Below, in pieces: positions 1 to 11,325 of a DNA stretch of 64,000 nucleotides. Origin of the DNA: Favolaschia claudopus. Its lineage: Eukaryota; Basidiomycota; Agaricomycetes; Agaricales; Mycenaceae. Under the pieces are notes generated by a model, which was not told where the DNA came from, did no database searches, and saw only the letters and a program-made list of their open reading frames with translations. Every line of letters begins with the position of its first letter. Within the stretch, counting starts at the first letter, position 1. The translations under genes were made by a program, and so were the position numbers. Location of the stretch: positions 1,116,001 to 1,180,000 of the forward strand of contig JAWWNJ010000079.1 of the NCBI GenBank assembly GCA_037176885.1, in the 5' to 3' direction.

Positions 1-82
1 GCGAATAAGTCAAGATGAAAGCTTGCCCCGATATTTTTGTGCACTCACTTTGGCATTCTTTCGACTTGATCCCCGTAGTCAG

Positions 83-274
83 CTAAGAGTCAAGACTCTT
101 TCCACGATGATACTTACACAGTAATGCACAGTTCTGTGAATGCATTCTAAGCAAATGGGAAGCAAGACTTGAACAAAAAGGTTCCCACTTGCACCGCTTA
201 CAGGTCTTCAGATTCTTGGGGTTGTTACAGTCGCCCACCACACAGAAAATCGTAACCAATTCTGTTGAGTGCAA
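83..274 (-). pseudogene. MYND-type zinc-finger fragment
   Basis: A 63-residue reading frame carries spaced Cys and His residues of a MYND-like finger: C-x4-C, then C-x2-C in KTCKRC, an aromatic-Cys pair in EPFC, and a closing H-x3-C (HSQNC). MYND fingers are protein-interaction modules common in fungal proteins. The central Cys of the second zinc site is not obvious, and no flanking domain is visible, so this is probably a decayed piece or an isolated 3' exon. A random Cys-rich frame remains possible. Confidence 0.35.
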
Positions 275-428
275 TGGGTGGTGATTAAGTTAAATGAAGC
301 GACTCACTGGCTTCAGCAGGCATTGTGGGCTGCAGCAGTGTTACTGTATAGCGCAAAACAAGCGCAAAAGAAGAAGGTGATGCCGGTGACCCGGAATCAC
401 CACGTTTCGTGGTCACGAGAATCTCGTA

Positions 429-490
429 CAGTGGCGGCGGGATCTGATGCCACCCCCTAAAAATGATGTGACCCCAATCGACTTCACGAG
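429..490. repeat. One end of a TA-flanked MITE
   Basis: The terminus CAGTGGCGGC follows a TA at 427-428 and matches the ends of the complete elements at 27101-27227 and 55390-55767. Its first 60 bases match the inverted right end of the 27101 copy, including the GATGTGACCCCAATCGA stretch. No partner terminus is found downstream, so the copy is truncated. Confidence 0.6.
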
Positions 491-980
491 CTGTGGGGCC
501 CGCGCCTTCGCCACTCAGGACTCCTTCGAATGTTTGACCTACACTCATTTGCTGCTTTCAAGGCCGACGGCGCCGCACTGCCGCTCGCGGGATTCTCAGG
601 CTTTGACAGAAAGTCACGGGGTAAAATCCCCTTTGCTGGAGCTCAGGCTGTGCTCTTCTTCTTTTCATGTACTTACAGCCGCAAAGTCGACAACTTTGAT
701 CTTCCATTTATGGAAGGTGTTACACATGCCCAGGCGGCTAGTTCTTTGTGTAAACACGATGTTACGGACCCAAAGAATGGTTTTGCACGAGCCGATTTCC
801 CCCAAACTCAAAATTAAAAATTAAAAAAAAATTGACCCCAAAAATTTGGCCGAACACCTAAGAAAGGGTCAATTTAATTAAGGGTTAACTTGGTCTTAAC
901 TTTAACCCTTAGCTTCAGCTAAAGACGATGTTAGGTCTTACGGTGACATGTCACGTCACGTCACGCGCCAAGCTTTTCCT
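491..980. other. No recognisable gene
   Basis: Short overlapping open frames occur but none has a recognisable motif. A purine-rich, AT-rich tract lies around 805-835. Nothing further can be supported. Confidence 0.5.
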
Positions 981-1152
981 CAGCTGTTGTTGTTAATTAA
1001 TATGACGCTGAGGTGAGGCTTCTATTACTCTGTACCCAGGAATACATTACTTACAGTATTCTCTAGCTAATCGTGTATTCTGTCCAGGTGCATAATAGAG
1101 CTGTTGTTGTTAACTAACACGACGCTGAGCTAATCGTGTATTCTGTCTAGGA
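981..1152. repeat. Imperfect tandem duplication
   Basis: Two segments recur in order: GCTGTTGTTGTTAA at 981 and again near 1100, each followed by GACGCTGAG; and AGCTAATCGTGTATTCTGT near 1064 and again near 1128. This is a local duplication with a period of about 64-120 bases. No coding potential was recognised. Confidence 0.6.
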
Positions 1153-1746
1153 CGGACGTCCGGTTTTGAGAAGATTGCCTTAGGAAGGTCTGCTCAGTAT
1201 CGAAAAATACTCGTCTTTATTAAAGGAATGCTTCATGAATGATAGTTGGCCTGTTACTGAGACTCAGGACTTGAGTGTAAAAAGAGATCTCGGCGGCTGA
1301 AGTGACGACAACAGTATAAATTTCCCGATTTGGCGAGGTTTCGCACGCTACATCAGTAACGTCGCGGGCGTGGTTCATTGTTGATTCCTCCCAGCACAGG
1401 AGATAGAGGGTGAGACTGTCTCAAATTTTATTCTATATTAATATCTACTCAGTTATATGTGTATGGGGGTAATACTGTAACATTATTCAGCAAATACACA
1501 CACCTTGGATAATTCAAAAAATGCACACCCTTAAAAATATACACACCTATACACGTCTTCAGAGAAAAATACACAGGTACCCATTTTCCAAGCCCTCGGC
1601 AACCATGACCGAAACTGATGATCAATTGATTTCCAATGGATTAAAGGCATAAGCATTGACTAGCTTTCCGAGACCAAGTTTGCAAGCTGCCTCTTACTCT
1701 CCCCGGCAGTGTTCTATATACAAGAGAGAATATGTTGGTGTGGATA
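1153..1746. other. No recognisable gene
   Basis: AT-rich sequence with short repeats of ACACACC around 1498-1550. I see no coding, RNA or TIR structure. Confidence 0.4.
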
Positions 1747-2272
1747 CTCGGCATTACCAAAAGTAACCGAATTTAGAAATGCCTTGCTTGCGACCAGCTA
1801 ATACAGTTAGCAGTTGGTTCAACTGGTGAGAGAGAGGGGGGATGGTCATATGCTATTGCACATAACACGCGCCGAAGTTATTGGGCTTTCCCTGTGCGGA
1901 TTTTCTATGTTTGTTTATTTATGTATCAAATGAACACTTTCTTGCTCTGTTTTAGTACCCTCATTGAAGGATGAGGATAGCCCAGCAAACACTGATTTCT
2001 CAGGTACAATGTCATGAGATAGTAGACCTATTTCTGAGGTACTCACCCACCTGAAATTTTGGTGACTGTGTTCCAAAAAAGGAAAACACGGCCAAATTAA
2101 TGGTATTTCGAAGATTAATTCATTCACTCACTGTGTGATAGCTTACCCCAGATTTATATCATGAGAGTTGTAGCAAACACGCTGTAAATGAACCCTTCAT
2201 CGCTCAAAGTTCTTTGACCATCGTAATTTCTGGGAAAAAACCCCGAATTCGGTTACTTTTGGTAAGTGCGAG
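1747..2272. mobile_element. TA-flanked non-autonomous TIR element (526 bp)
   Basis: The left end reads CTCGGCATTACC and continues into AAAAGTAACCGAATT; the right end is its reverse complement with few mismatches. TA dinucleotides at 1745-1746 and 2273-2274 fit a target duplication of the Tc1/mariner type. There is no transposase frame inside, so it would depend on an autonomous relative. Confidence 0.7.
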
Positions 2273-2274
2273 TA

Positions 2275-3590
2275 TTGTATATAAAATCTCTTCCCTTTGC
2301 TCAACTAGTCTTTGAATCCAAATATATCAAATAAGACTCCTTTGAGAACGTAAAGAACCCTAGCAGTTCCCACAATGGATCCAAGTGAATCGCTCCAGAA
2401 AGTCAGTCATCCCGTCGCAATTGGAAGCACATTTCCTGGAACTTAGATTCATGATACATGAACACAATGACTTGATACCAGACGTAAATCCAAATTCGGC
2501 ATCCTCTCGGATCAGATGCCAACTGATGACTTTTCAACTGCCAAATTCATGGTACACCAAGCACCTGCGTATCTTTTCACGAACTATGGGCAGGGGTGTA
2601 ATTCTCCCCTCCAAAATACAGGTTGTGTATTTTTTTCACCGACCTGTGCACAAATGGTGAAAAATCTCCATTGGCGGTGTATCAACGCGTCAAAATCCCT
2701 GTAGCGGTGCAACAAATAATAATGTTACACTATTACAGCCATATTTGTGCAGTGGGCTCAAGAGAGATGCAATATGCACTCACTTGGCGACAAAACATCA
2801 TGGAAGAACTCTATGTACTCCATCAGCATGTATCAAGCATGGATTATACTTTTTGCATCCCCAAACACGCAGAAAATCGCGGGACGGGCGAGCGTCGGGC
2901 TTCGCCGCGGGTCCGGCAGGGCGGCTTGATGACAACAATGGGAAATCATTACCCTATATAGGAGGGAGGGGGGAAAGGGGGGGTCTGGCCGAGGCCTTGA
3001 AAATTTTATCGACCCTATATCCGATTTTGGAATCCCGATTCCCCCTTGGTGTCGACTGAATTTCCGAAAAAGGAAAATGCCTGCTTTTCGCTAGGATTAC
3101 GAGATAAATATTCATTCAAGTGCTCAAATCTGTACCTCTCAACCCTATCAATATTTATATGTTTAAACTAGACCTTCATTGGTCGCCCAAAGCTTGTGGT
3201 GAACCGTTTTCTTCTAACTCAGTCTTACAGACAGATGGGTCCCCACAAATACGCTGAGCATTGTGATCCATGATGAGGCCACGTGGCACGGACCCTCAGA
3301 TGGTAGGTATTAGTAAAGGGCCCCTTCCAAAGAGTTTTGTTATGCATTTTCCTGGTCTGAGCCATTGCAGTCGCGGAGAAATACAGCCGACTTTCCATTT
3401 CCGGATACTTTACGCAATATGTACCGACGTGGCAGCCAAGACCGACAGGGAACTTCTCCATTCCGAGGGTGACGGCAAAACGGTCGAGATTCCCACGGTG
3501 GGTCATTGTTTTCCCTGCTCCAAGGGGAAATCCCTCGGCCGGGAAAACACGTTTTCGGCACCCAGAAAAGCCTCGGAATGACCGATTTTT
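2275..3590. other. No recognisable gene
   Basis: Overlapping frames of 60-122 codons occur on both strands, but none shows a domain, a signal peptide or a credible intron set. A G-rich tract lies at about 2960-2988. I regard the frames as chance. Confidence 0.4.
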
Positions 3591-4010
3591 CATCCACCCT
3601 CGACGAACATCACATGATATTTCTTTTTTCGGCGGGTTTCAGTAAAACCTACCCGTTCCATACCTTGTAGCTCGAATTTAAGAAATCCCCTCGACCAGAT
3701 CCTTCATTTTGATGTTAAGAACATTTGACTCCCTGGAACCATAAAGATTCCATGAGTTTCTGAGGCAGAGTTATCGATTCAAGCTCAGCTGTCTGAAACT
3801 TGCTCTCACGGCTGATGGGACATCACAAAATTTGTTTCAGAAACTCCTTGTCACACAGAACGCGTAGAGCTCTAAATTTTTGTCTACATACACTTGAATA
3901 CATTTAGAACAATCTGGTCGCGGGGATTTAGCCTGTTCTTCCTGGTTGTCGCAATATAAGAGGGTTCGCTGCAAATAGAAAGACCACGTGATGTTCGTCG
4001 AGGGTGGATG
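3591..4010. mobile_element. Non-autonomous TIR element (420 bp)
   Basis: CATCCACCCTCGACGAACAT at the left end has an exact reverse complement at 3987-4010, giving TIRs of about 24 bp that extend inward with CACRTG. No transposase frame lies between them. No clear target duplication is visible, so the superfamily is not assigned. Confidence 0.65.
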
Positions 4011-4313
4011 GGGTGTACCTTATATTGCTCTGAAATTTTGCCTACCCTCCCATTTTAGTATCTTCCTCACAGGTCTGTGTATTCAGAATAGTGCCTATTG
4101 TCTTGAACGTCGTACAATAAGAGGAATGATAAATCGATGGTGAAGTAAACGGCTATGACAAACTGACCTCGTCCGAGGACCCCGACAAGTCCGACTTCGT
4201 CCGAAATGGACGAGAGTGCGGATGCACGGACCGTTTGTATTCAAATGATCCGGACCCTCCCTTGGGGGCACAGCATGTCAAAACTTTGAGAGGTTGATGC
4301 AGATGTCGGAAAC
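4011..4313. other. Flank beyond the LINE 3' end
   Basis: No gene is recognised. The segment next to the poly(T) would be the target-site side of the LINE insertion, but I found no second copy of it near the presumed LINE 5' end. Confidence 0.4.
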
Positions 4314-4325
4314 TTTTTTTTTTTT
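4314..4325 (-). other. Poly(A) tail of the LINE (12 T on plus strand)
   Basis: Twelve T on the plus strand read as A12 on the minus strand, about 120 bases after the LINE ORF2 stop codon at 4444-4446. This is the expected 3' end of a LINE copied from polyadenylated RNA. Confidence 0.7.
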
Positions 4326-4443
4326 GGAGCGTTGGGTCTTTGAACCTCAACGATATCAGTCTGCAGAAGCATTCCGAGTCGTCCGCTTTGGTTACTGGTT
4401 GTGGACCAGAAGATGCCGGGGAAGATGTCCGGGAGGAAATGCC

Positions 4444-4542
4444 TTACGCACGATTTATACCAGTGTGGGACTCCAGCCAATATCCGACTCCAGTTTTCTT
4501 GGGCTGTATACCCACTAAAACCCCCCTTGTAAAGGTCCGATT
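4444..4542 (-). pseudogene. LINE ORF2, C-terminal tail (severed by copia-1)
   Basis: This piece codes for the last 33 or so residues of ORF2, including TFTRGVLVGIQPKKTG and ending GINRA before a TAA stop. It is cut off from the rest of ORF2 by copia-1, and the two sides rejoin in frame when that element is removed. The bases from 4326 to 4443 are then the LINE 3' untranslated region. Confidence 0.65.
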
Positions 4543-4801
4543 TTTTAGCAGATAGAACGAATTTGAGAGCGAGAAAGAAGAAGAGAATTGATAATTTGGT
4601 AGGTGAACTACTACAGCTTTTATACTCTACAAAATATACTAGAAGATTCTAAATAATGAGTCAAACTGAGTCAAGTACAAGTGGAAACTATCTAGAGAAT
4701 AAACTGGAAAGTTCGCGCTAGGGCGCGCTTAGTAAAGATTCGTACCGAAGGCGGTGATGCGCCTCGGCATGGTTCGGCTTGTTTAGCCGATTATTCCAAC
4801 A
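4543..4801 (-). repeat. copia-1 3' LTR
   Basis: A 259-bp LTR, reading TGTTGGAATAATCGGC at its start on the minus strand and ending CTGCTAAAA. It has the same length as the 5' LTR and one mismatch to it. Confidence 0.95.
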
Positions 4802-4812
4802 CTCCCCCTCAA
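4802..4812 (-). other. copia-1 polypurine tract
   Basis: TTGAGGGGGAG on the minus strand directly abuts the 3' LTR start TGTTGG. This is the plus-strand primer site typical of copia elements; the same tract precedes the copia-2 3' LTR. Confidence 0.85.
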
Positions 4813-7800
4813 GCCGAACTCAATCCCAGCGCCTGAACCATCGGCTTGAATTTGAACGACGCGAGAGATTTGGCGAGGACATCTGCTGTCATTTCGGATG
4901 TAGGGCAGTAGATGACTTCAAGAATTCCGTTTTCAATCTTCTCGCGGATGAAGTGATACCGAATGTCGATGTGTTTGGTCCTAGCGTGGAATTGTCCGAG
5001 TTCTGCGTGTGCGGGAGCGATAGCCGACTGATTGTCGTTGTAGATAATCATGGGGAAAGTGATGGGGCCGAATAATTCGGTGAGGAATGCGCGAAACCAG
5101 ATGGCTTCCTTTGCAGTGTAAGTCAGAGCAATATACTCTGCCTCCGTGGTAGATAATGACACGATCTCCTTCTGTTTAGAAGACCAGGAGACGGCGGCGC
5201 CGTTCAAAATGAGGGCATAACCTGATACCGCCTTCCGGTTATCAAGTGTCATCCCGTCGGCATCTCCGAAAATGTCCAGTCCCAGCGATGAGTCGTCTCC
5301 CTTGTAGGTGAGTGCAAGCAGTCGAGTTCCCTTCAAATATTGAAGGACATGTTTGGCTGCATGCCAGTGTGGTAGTCCGGGATTGTCGACAAAACGGGAA
5401 AGGGTACATGAAGCAAAAGCGATGTCGGGACGGGTGGTGGAGCAAAGCCAGATGAGACCGCCAATCAACTCGCGGTAAGGATATTTCTTCATCTCGGCAA
5501 TTGCCTGTGGTGTCGTAGGGCATTGTTCGCGGGTAAGTTAAACCGTGGGATCCAGAGGTACTGAAACTGCTTTACAGTTCTCCATGTTGAATTTGCGTAG
5601 CAGGGAGTCGATGTAGGTCGTCTGAGACAACGCCAAGGTGCGTTTCTCCCTGTCGCGGGTAACCTCCATCCCAAGGAGCCAACTAATCGGTCCCAGCATC
5701 GTGATTTTAAACATGCGACCAATCTCCTCCTGGATTTCATCAATCAGCGCGGGGGAATTTCCGGTGATGGTGCTGTCGTCGATATGGATGGCCATGAAGA
5801 TGACCTGGTTGCCTCGAATGAGGCGGAAGACAGCGTAGTCGGAGCGTAGGGGATAGATGCCGAGTTTATCGAGTGCAGCAGTCAAGGTCTCGTACCATTT
5901 TCTGCTGGCTTGCTTGAGTCCGTAGATTGTTCGGCATAGTCGTATGACTTCATTTAGATTGCCGTTGGTGAAATGCGGTGGTTGCTCCATGAAGATCTCT
6001 TCGTCGGGACCGAATCAAACAGTTTGATGTCCCAATCAAAGCGCGCGGCAATGGACAAAATTGTCCGAAGTGAGGAGAGTTTGGCGGTAGGGGAAAATGT
6101 TTTGTAGTAGTCGACCCCTTGAACCTGCGTGAAGCCTTTGGCAACGAGACGAGCTTTATACTTGTCGATCTCGCCATTGGCTTTCCGTTTGATGCGCAAT
6201 GCCCATTTGGATCCGACCACGTTCCGATCACTCGGTCTCGGGACCAAACGATTGCCGAATGTACCCGTTCTTTTCATCGCCTCCATCTCTACTTCCATCG
6301 CCTCCTTGAATAGTGGCCAGTCTGGCCGTCCCATGGCTTCTTCGACTGTGGGTGAGTCTGAAAGTTCTCCTCCTGCAAGATATGCGAATACTGTGCTGAT
6401 AGAGCTCTCAGGATCCAAATGATCCTTCGATGTATCGGCTATGTGAGCCGCTCGGCGTGTTCTCGATCCTTCGATAATATTCTTTGGGTCGATTTTGCTG
6501 CTGATATCCTGTGGCGCTAATTTCGGTGATGGGCTCGGTGAACGAGAAGCTGGTGGAGTGGTGAGTGGTGATGTTGGTGCGCGGGAAGGGGTAGGAATTG
6601 TGTCTTGGGTTGCCGAAGGTGCGTGCTGGATGGTTTTTGAAGTTTCTTCGTCCTTGCCAACCGCTTTCTCCCCCTCATTCAGCACTCTGTAAATTCCTCC
6701 ACTCCTCTTTTCCTCCAAAAACTTTACACTTCTCTCCGTCCGAACCATCCGCCGATCTGGATAATAAATCCGATGCCCGTCAATCGAGTCTTGGTCATAG
6801 CCGACCCATCGACCGTCGCGAGCGCGGCCATCAAGTTTGCCGCCATCTTCAACATGAACCGAAACTTTGCAACCCCACTCGTGGATATTGCGTTAGTCTG
6901 GTTTGCTCTTGTGAAATATTTCGTGTGGTGTGCGGCCTCCTAATGCCTTTGTAGAGGTCCTGTTCTTCAACCAAACAGCATGTTTCAATGCTTCGCCCCA
7001 CAAATTCGCCGGTAGTCCCGCGGCATGTAACATCGCGCGGACTTTCTTGAGAAGTGTCCGATTTAATCGTTCCGCAATGCCGTTGTGCTCGGGGGTGTCG
7101 TGTACGGTGTACCGGCGTGCAATTCCTCTGCGGGCGAGATAATTATCGAAGGCATGATTTTTGTATTCGCCTCCGTTGTCCGAATGAAGAATTTTAATTC
7201 TGATGCCGTGTTTGTTTTCCCAGCGCACATCTACGTTCTCGAAAGCTTCCAGCGTCTCATCCTTGGTGTGCATCAACACAAGGACAGTGTAACGCGAAGC
7301 TTCATCGGTAAACGAGACGTAATAGCGCTTGTGCTGCGGGGTTTCAACGGTCGCCGGTCCCCACACATCGGAATGAACTTCATCACCAACTTCCCCACTA
7401 GCCTCTCTCTCCACGGACTTGGGAATCGGTTTGCGCGTCATCCTGCCGTGCAGGCATGATTTGCAGTCGCCTGTCGATGTATGGTGCGTCTCGTCCAATT
7501 CTATTCCATCAACCAAATTATTTTTGACCAATTTTGTTGCCGCATCCACCGGCAAGTGACCCATTAATTTGTGTAGTTCTTCGGGTGTCACAACCAGCGG
7601 GCCGTCGTTAGCCACGTTCGCACGCGGCGTCGTAATCGGTACTTGAACGCGGTAGAGTCCACGCTCAAGCGGAATGCTGCCGATCCGTTTGTTGTTCCGG
7701 TCAAAAATCCGACACTCCGTTTGACGGAATTGGACCGCGTAGCCGGCCTGAGCGATGCGACCGATGGAAATCAGGGTTATTCCGAGTCGAGGTGCGTGTA

Positions 7801-9407
7801 AGACATACTCATGAGGACCCTGGTTGATTTATTTGGACCATTGGGGACTTGTATTAGCATATCCCCCATGCCGACAGCTTCAAATTTCTTGTTGTCAGCT
7901 CCAGCAATTCCTCGCGGCTGTATAGGCCCCCGGTCACTACCTACCAGGTTCGTCACATTGAAAACCCGAATTTCGGCCTGATTTACTCTATTTTGCGGCA
8001 CTGATGGCGCTCTGGCGGCTTCAAAAATCACGATTTTTTTCTGAAAATGCGCGCAAACGCTTAGTTTAGAGGAGCTGTGTCGCCCTATCTAGTCAAAACC
8101 GCGGTCAGATGGCTGGTTCGCGAAATAGACCTCTCAGATTCGACCTTGTTTTACTCTATGGACGTGACGAACCTATATGTCAGTGACCGGGGGCCTGGCT
8201 GTATAGCCCGGTAATTCGTCAATCGATGCCGTGAGGGTGTCATGTGCTGTGTAGCACCCGAATCGTAGATTTCGAGCTCGTATTCCTGCGTTGTGGTGAC
8301 TGCTGCCGCGACCAGATTTTCCGAGGTAAGTGAAGTTGATTCCTTCGATTCTTCATCTTCCCCGGCATCCTCCGGCTCGTCGTCGCTATCCGACACGTCC
8401 AAGAGTGGCGGCATATCCGCCCATTCATCGCCAGTGTCCCACTCGAACTCTTCCTCATCAAGTTCATCAAACTCGATGTGATCCTCCGGCCTATCCGACG
8501 CTGCCATCCACGCAGCATCAAACTCTGGTTCCGCCTTCGCGGTATTTGCCTGGCCTTTACCCTTCCTATGTGGGCTCTGACCTTCCTTCCCTCCTCCTTT
8601 AGCCCAGCAATCTCGTGCCATATGCCCTTTCTTGTGGCAATTATAGCACTCGAGTTTCTTCTTCGACTTGCCGTCATTTCCGTAAAATGCGGCTTCTTTC
8701 TCCCCCTTGCCCGTAAGCCTGGCTTTCTTCCTATCAGCTTCATCACTGATGCCCTGTAGCACCGTGTCCGGGTCGAGGTCTTTGCCGAAAAGTGACGCAG
8801 CTCCCGTTAATGCGGAAAGGTACGTCTCAAATGCCGAGGGGAGGGATCCGAGGACAATCGCAACAAAGTTGTCGTCTCCGGGGTCGGCACCCATGGCTAT
8901 TAGGTCCTCCCGGATCTTCTGTAATTTGTCGAGGTGAGTTTTAACATCTCCCCCATCTACGCAGCGCTCATCCTGAAGCTTTCTGCGCAGATCAACCGTG
9001 ACCATCTTTGACTTCTTTTCATATTCCGCCGTCACCTTCTCCCACATCTCCTTCACATTTGCCGCACCCTTGACTTTCAAGAACAAGGAATCAGGTATGA
9101 CCGAAGCCAGTCCCTGTTTGAGTACTGCTTGTTCTGATTTCCAGATCCGCCGCTTCGCAAAATATTCATTCATCAAGCGAGTTTCGTCTGCCGTGGGTTT
9201 TTCGGGATCAGCCACGGCAGGCTCAGCCGGTGCCTTTGCGGTTCCTTGGGCACTGTCATCGAGATGATTGTCAAGACCGGCAGCTTCAACGGCGAAGATG
9301 AATCTGTCACGGAAGAAGACCCAATTCGTTCCGTCGGCCTTGCAAGCGGGGAGTTTGGCGAAGTATTCGCCGAGTTTCGCAGTCGAGGAGAATGTGTTGG
9401 TGGACAT
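4809..9407 (-). pseudogene. copia-1 Gag-Pol polyprotein, disrupted
   Basis: Gag begins at 9407 and carries the zinc knuckle CYNCHKKGHMARDC and then the protease site YDSGAT. A hAT MITE follows within the protease. A frameshift lies near 7805, where the frame changes just before HAPRLGITLISIG. The integrase (7615-6893) has an HHCC finger and the Asp/Asp/Glu signature SDVWGP, HSDNGGEY, NGIAERLNR; it meets a TAA at 6893-6895. The reverse transcriptase has lost about 25 bases near 5995-6010, which removes the first catalytic Asp block. HIDD is kept. A TAA at 5535-5537 replaces what is probably Gln. RNase H is present and ends at 4809. The protein is not functional. Confidence 0.9.
7924..8196. mobile_element. 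hAT-type MITE inserted in copia-1 protease
   Basis: A 273-bp element with TIRs of about 32 bp (AGGCCCCCGGTCACT at each end, inverted) flanked by the perfect 8-bp duplication GGCTGTAT (7916-7923 and 8197-8204). An 8-bp duplication is the hAT signature. Element plus duplication is 281 bp, which shifts the frame by two; removing it restores the Gag-protease frame. There is no transposase. Confidence 0.9.
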
Positions 9408-9476
9408 AGTGTTGTTGATTTACTTGGAGTGTGTAGAGGTAAGCAGTATTCGTTCTAGGTTATTTATGCGCGGGCG

Positions 9477-9488
9477 GGGCCCATAACC
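9477..9488 (-). other. copia-1 primer binding site
   Basis: GGTTATGGGCCC on the minus strand immediately follows the 5' LTR. It is complementary to the anticodon stem-loop of initiator tRNA-Met (GGGCCCATAACC), the half-tRNA primer used by many copia elements. Confidence 0.8.
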
Positions 9489-9747
9489 TTTTAGCAGATA
9501 GAACGAATTTGAGAGCGAGAAAGAAGAAGAGAATTGATAATTTGGTAGGTGAACTACTACAGCTTTTATACTCTACAAAATATACTAGAAGATTCTAAAT
9601 AATGAGTCAAACTGAGTCAAGTACAAGTGGAAACTATCTAGAGAATAAACTGGAAAGTTCGCGCTAGGGCGCGCTTAGTAAAGATTCGTACCGAAGGCGG
9701 TGATGCGCTTCGGCATGGTTCGGCTTGTTTAGCCGATTATTCCAACA
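9489..9747 (-). repeat. copia-1 5' LTR
   Basis: The 259-bp promoter-bearing LTR. It starts TGTTGGAATAATCGGC on the minus strand and ends against the primer site. Confidence 0.95.
9563..9570 (-). promoter_or_regulatory. TATA-like box in copia-1 5' LTR
   Basis: TATAAAAG on the minus strand lies about 75 bases before the LTR end, in the expected place for the element's promoter. The same box is in the 3' LTR at 4617-4624. Activity is inferred. Confidence 0.45.
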
Positions 9748-9751
9748 CAAT

Positions 9752-11325
9752 TGTCCGGCAACGAGTCCTCGTTCATGAGTAACCCACTCCATGTATTTAA
9801 TACGCTCTTCTCGCTGAATGCAAGAGAACCAAACCTCGATTTGTCTGTCAAAATCCGGTCGCGATCGAGAGCCAGATTGATAGCGTGTAACCATTTATTA
9901 GCGGGTTTGTGCGAAGCGACCCGGGTCGCTTTGGGACCGCTCAGATCTCGACAACGAGCAGTCTCAGGTGTGAAGTCTCAGCGACCTAGCAATGCCCTAG
10001 GGCAATACTCTTCTAGGCCGCTTAGAGTCCGCACCTGGTATCTGTTCTTGCAGAGATCTGAGCGATCGAAAAGCGACCTGGGTCGCTCGCACAAACTCTA
10101 TATTATGTATTTCGGTTTCGGTATGAATTTTTCCAGGATTTCGAATTACACGATCAACGCGTAGGTTCCAGATGAGATGCCATGATACAGAAATTAATAT
10201 GGCGAACAGTCTGGACTTGTGAGGTAGTAGTGCGCCTTTGTTCGATTTAAAACGCACCGGATTGCATCCAAGAATGAGCCCGTAAGTCAACTTTGGCCAA
10301 CTCAAGGCTGAAAATTTCATCGTCCACAATTGACGTGCCAGTGCCCATACCTGTGATTGCTCGGGGAGAGTACACTCCAAGGCAATGTGTTCAAGGGACT
10401 CGGTAACTCTGCAATGATGACAAGAACCCATAGGGTGCGCACTATTTAAATGGAACCAGAATTCTCCAACACGGAAGGTTTCATGAATGCATTTCCAGAG
10501 AAAATCTCGCGACAACCGGCGCAGATTAGACTAGCGTATAGATCTCCATATCATCTCGTCGGACGGTGTATAGTCTGAAATTTCATTCACAGAGCAGCGG
10601 ATGCGATCCAGATTTATAAACGTGGACTTGCGGAATGGTTTGGCTCTGAGTTTCCGAATGATTTTTGTAAAGGAGTGTTGACTACCAGATTGAAGTTCAA
10701 TTCCAGGACTAGTAAACATTATGTCTGTCTGCGTCTCAAGTTCCACTGATATAATTTCATTGAAATTAGCACACGGCATCTCGGAAACTCTCTTGAATTT
10801 TATTCTGCCCGATCTTTCGTTTAGCGCAGCAAATACAGCCTTAATGAGTTTGAAATTCACGTCGAGCGGGTCATTTTCGAAACGAGGTTTTTCCTTCACA
10901 AGCACTCTCGCCAAGTAATCAGATGAGGAGCAAATTAGCAGAGGCACCGATTTAGGCGTCGTTTGCAATTTGAATAGAAGCCCTCCCAGTAAACCAGTGA
11001 AGAACGAAAGAGGTATGTCGGGGGTGTCGAATGATATTGCCAATTTCTCATAGGTTGTATTAGATTCGGTCGAAGTTGTAGTGGCCTCTACTTCAACTGT
11101 AACAGTAGGTTGGTATTCCCCAGCGTTTTGGACTCGGCAATGAAGATAGACTGTGTGAGGACAGGCAGTTGGATCTGGAACGGAATTCCGTCTCGCAGGA
11201 AGGGAGTTCATGCTCTCTTCCTCCGCAAAGATCTTGAAACCTGGGTTGATACGGTGTAGAGAGAGATCAGGGTCATAGGTGAATCTAATCTCCTCGGACA
11301 ATGACTTACTGTTCTCCTGCATTAA
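9752..11325 (-). pseudogene. LINE ORF2, C-terminal third with Cys/His finger
   Basis: After the 645-bp insertion, ORF2 resumes at MQENSKSLSEEI and runs to 10531, where an in-frame TAG interrupts it. It then continues with FLWKCIHETFRVGEFW and CHHC-type spacing (CHHC...EHIALEC), which is the zf-RVT region found after the reverse transcriptase in many LINEs. The middle part (FFTGLLGGLLFKLQ to LIKAVFAALN) resembles a LINE RNase H region, but its acidic residues were not confirmed. A 194-bp MITE (9905-10098) interrupts the end. Beyond it, NTWSGLLMNEDSLPDN matches the conserved terminal motif of fungal LINEs, cut by copia-1. Confidence 0.75.
9905..10098. mobile_element. MITE with 44-bp TIRs inside the LINE (194 bp)
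   Basis: GTTTGTGCGAAGCGACCC at 9905 is mirrored at 10055-10098, and the match continues through CGCTCAGATCTC. Inside lies the palindromic CCTAGGGC region. The insertion separates NIEF from ANKWLHAINLALDRDR of LINE ORF2. No clean target duplication could be fixed. Confidence 0.75.

Larger units (their letters stand above)
4543..9747 (-). mobile_element. Ty1/copia LTR retrotransposon, copia-1
   Basis: A full-length element of 5205 bp with 259-bp LTRs, an initiator-tRNA primer site, a polypurine tract and a broken gag-pol frame. Domain order is Gag, protease, integrase, reverse transcriptase, RNase H, which is diagnostic of Ty1/copia. The flanking pentamers are CGATT (4538-4542) and CAATT (9748-9752), a near-perfect target duplication. 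It interrupts the LINE 31 or so codons before that element's stop. The LTRs differ at a single position (C at 4763, T at 9709), so integration was recent. Confidence 0.95.
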
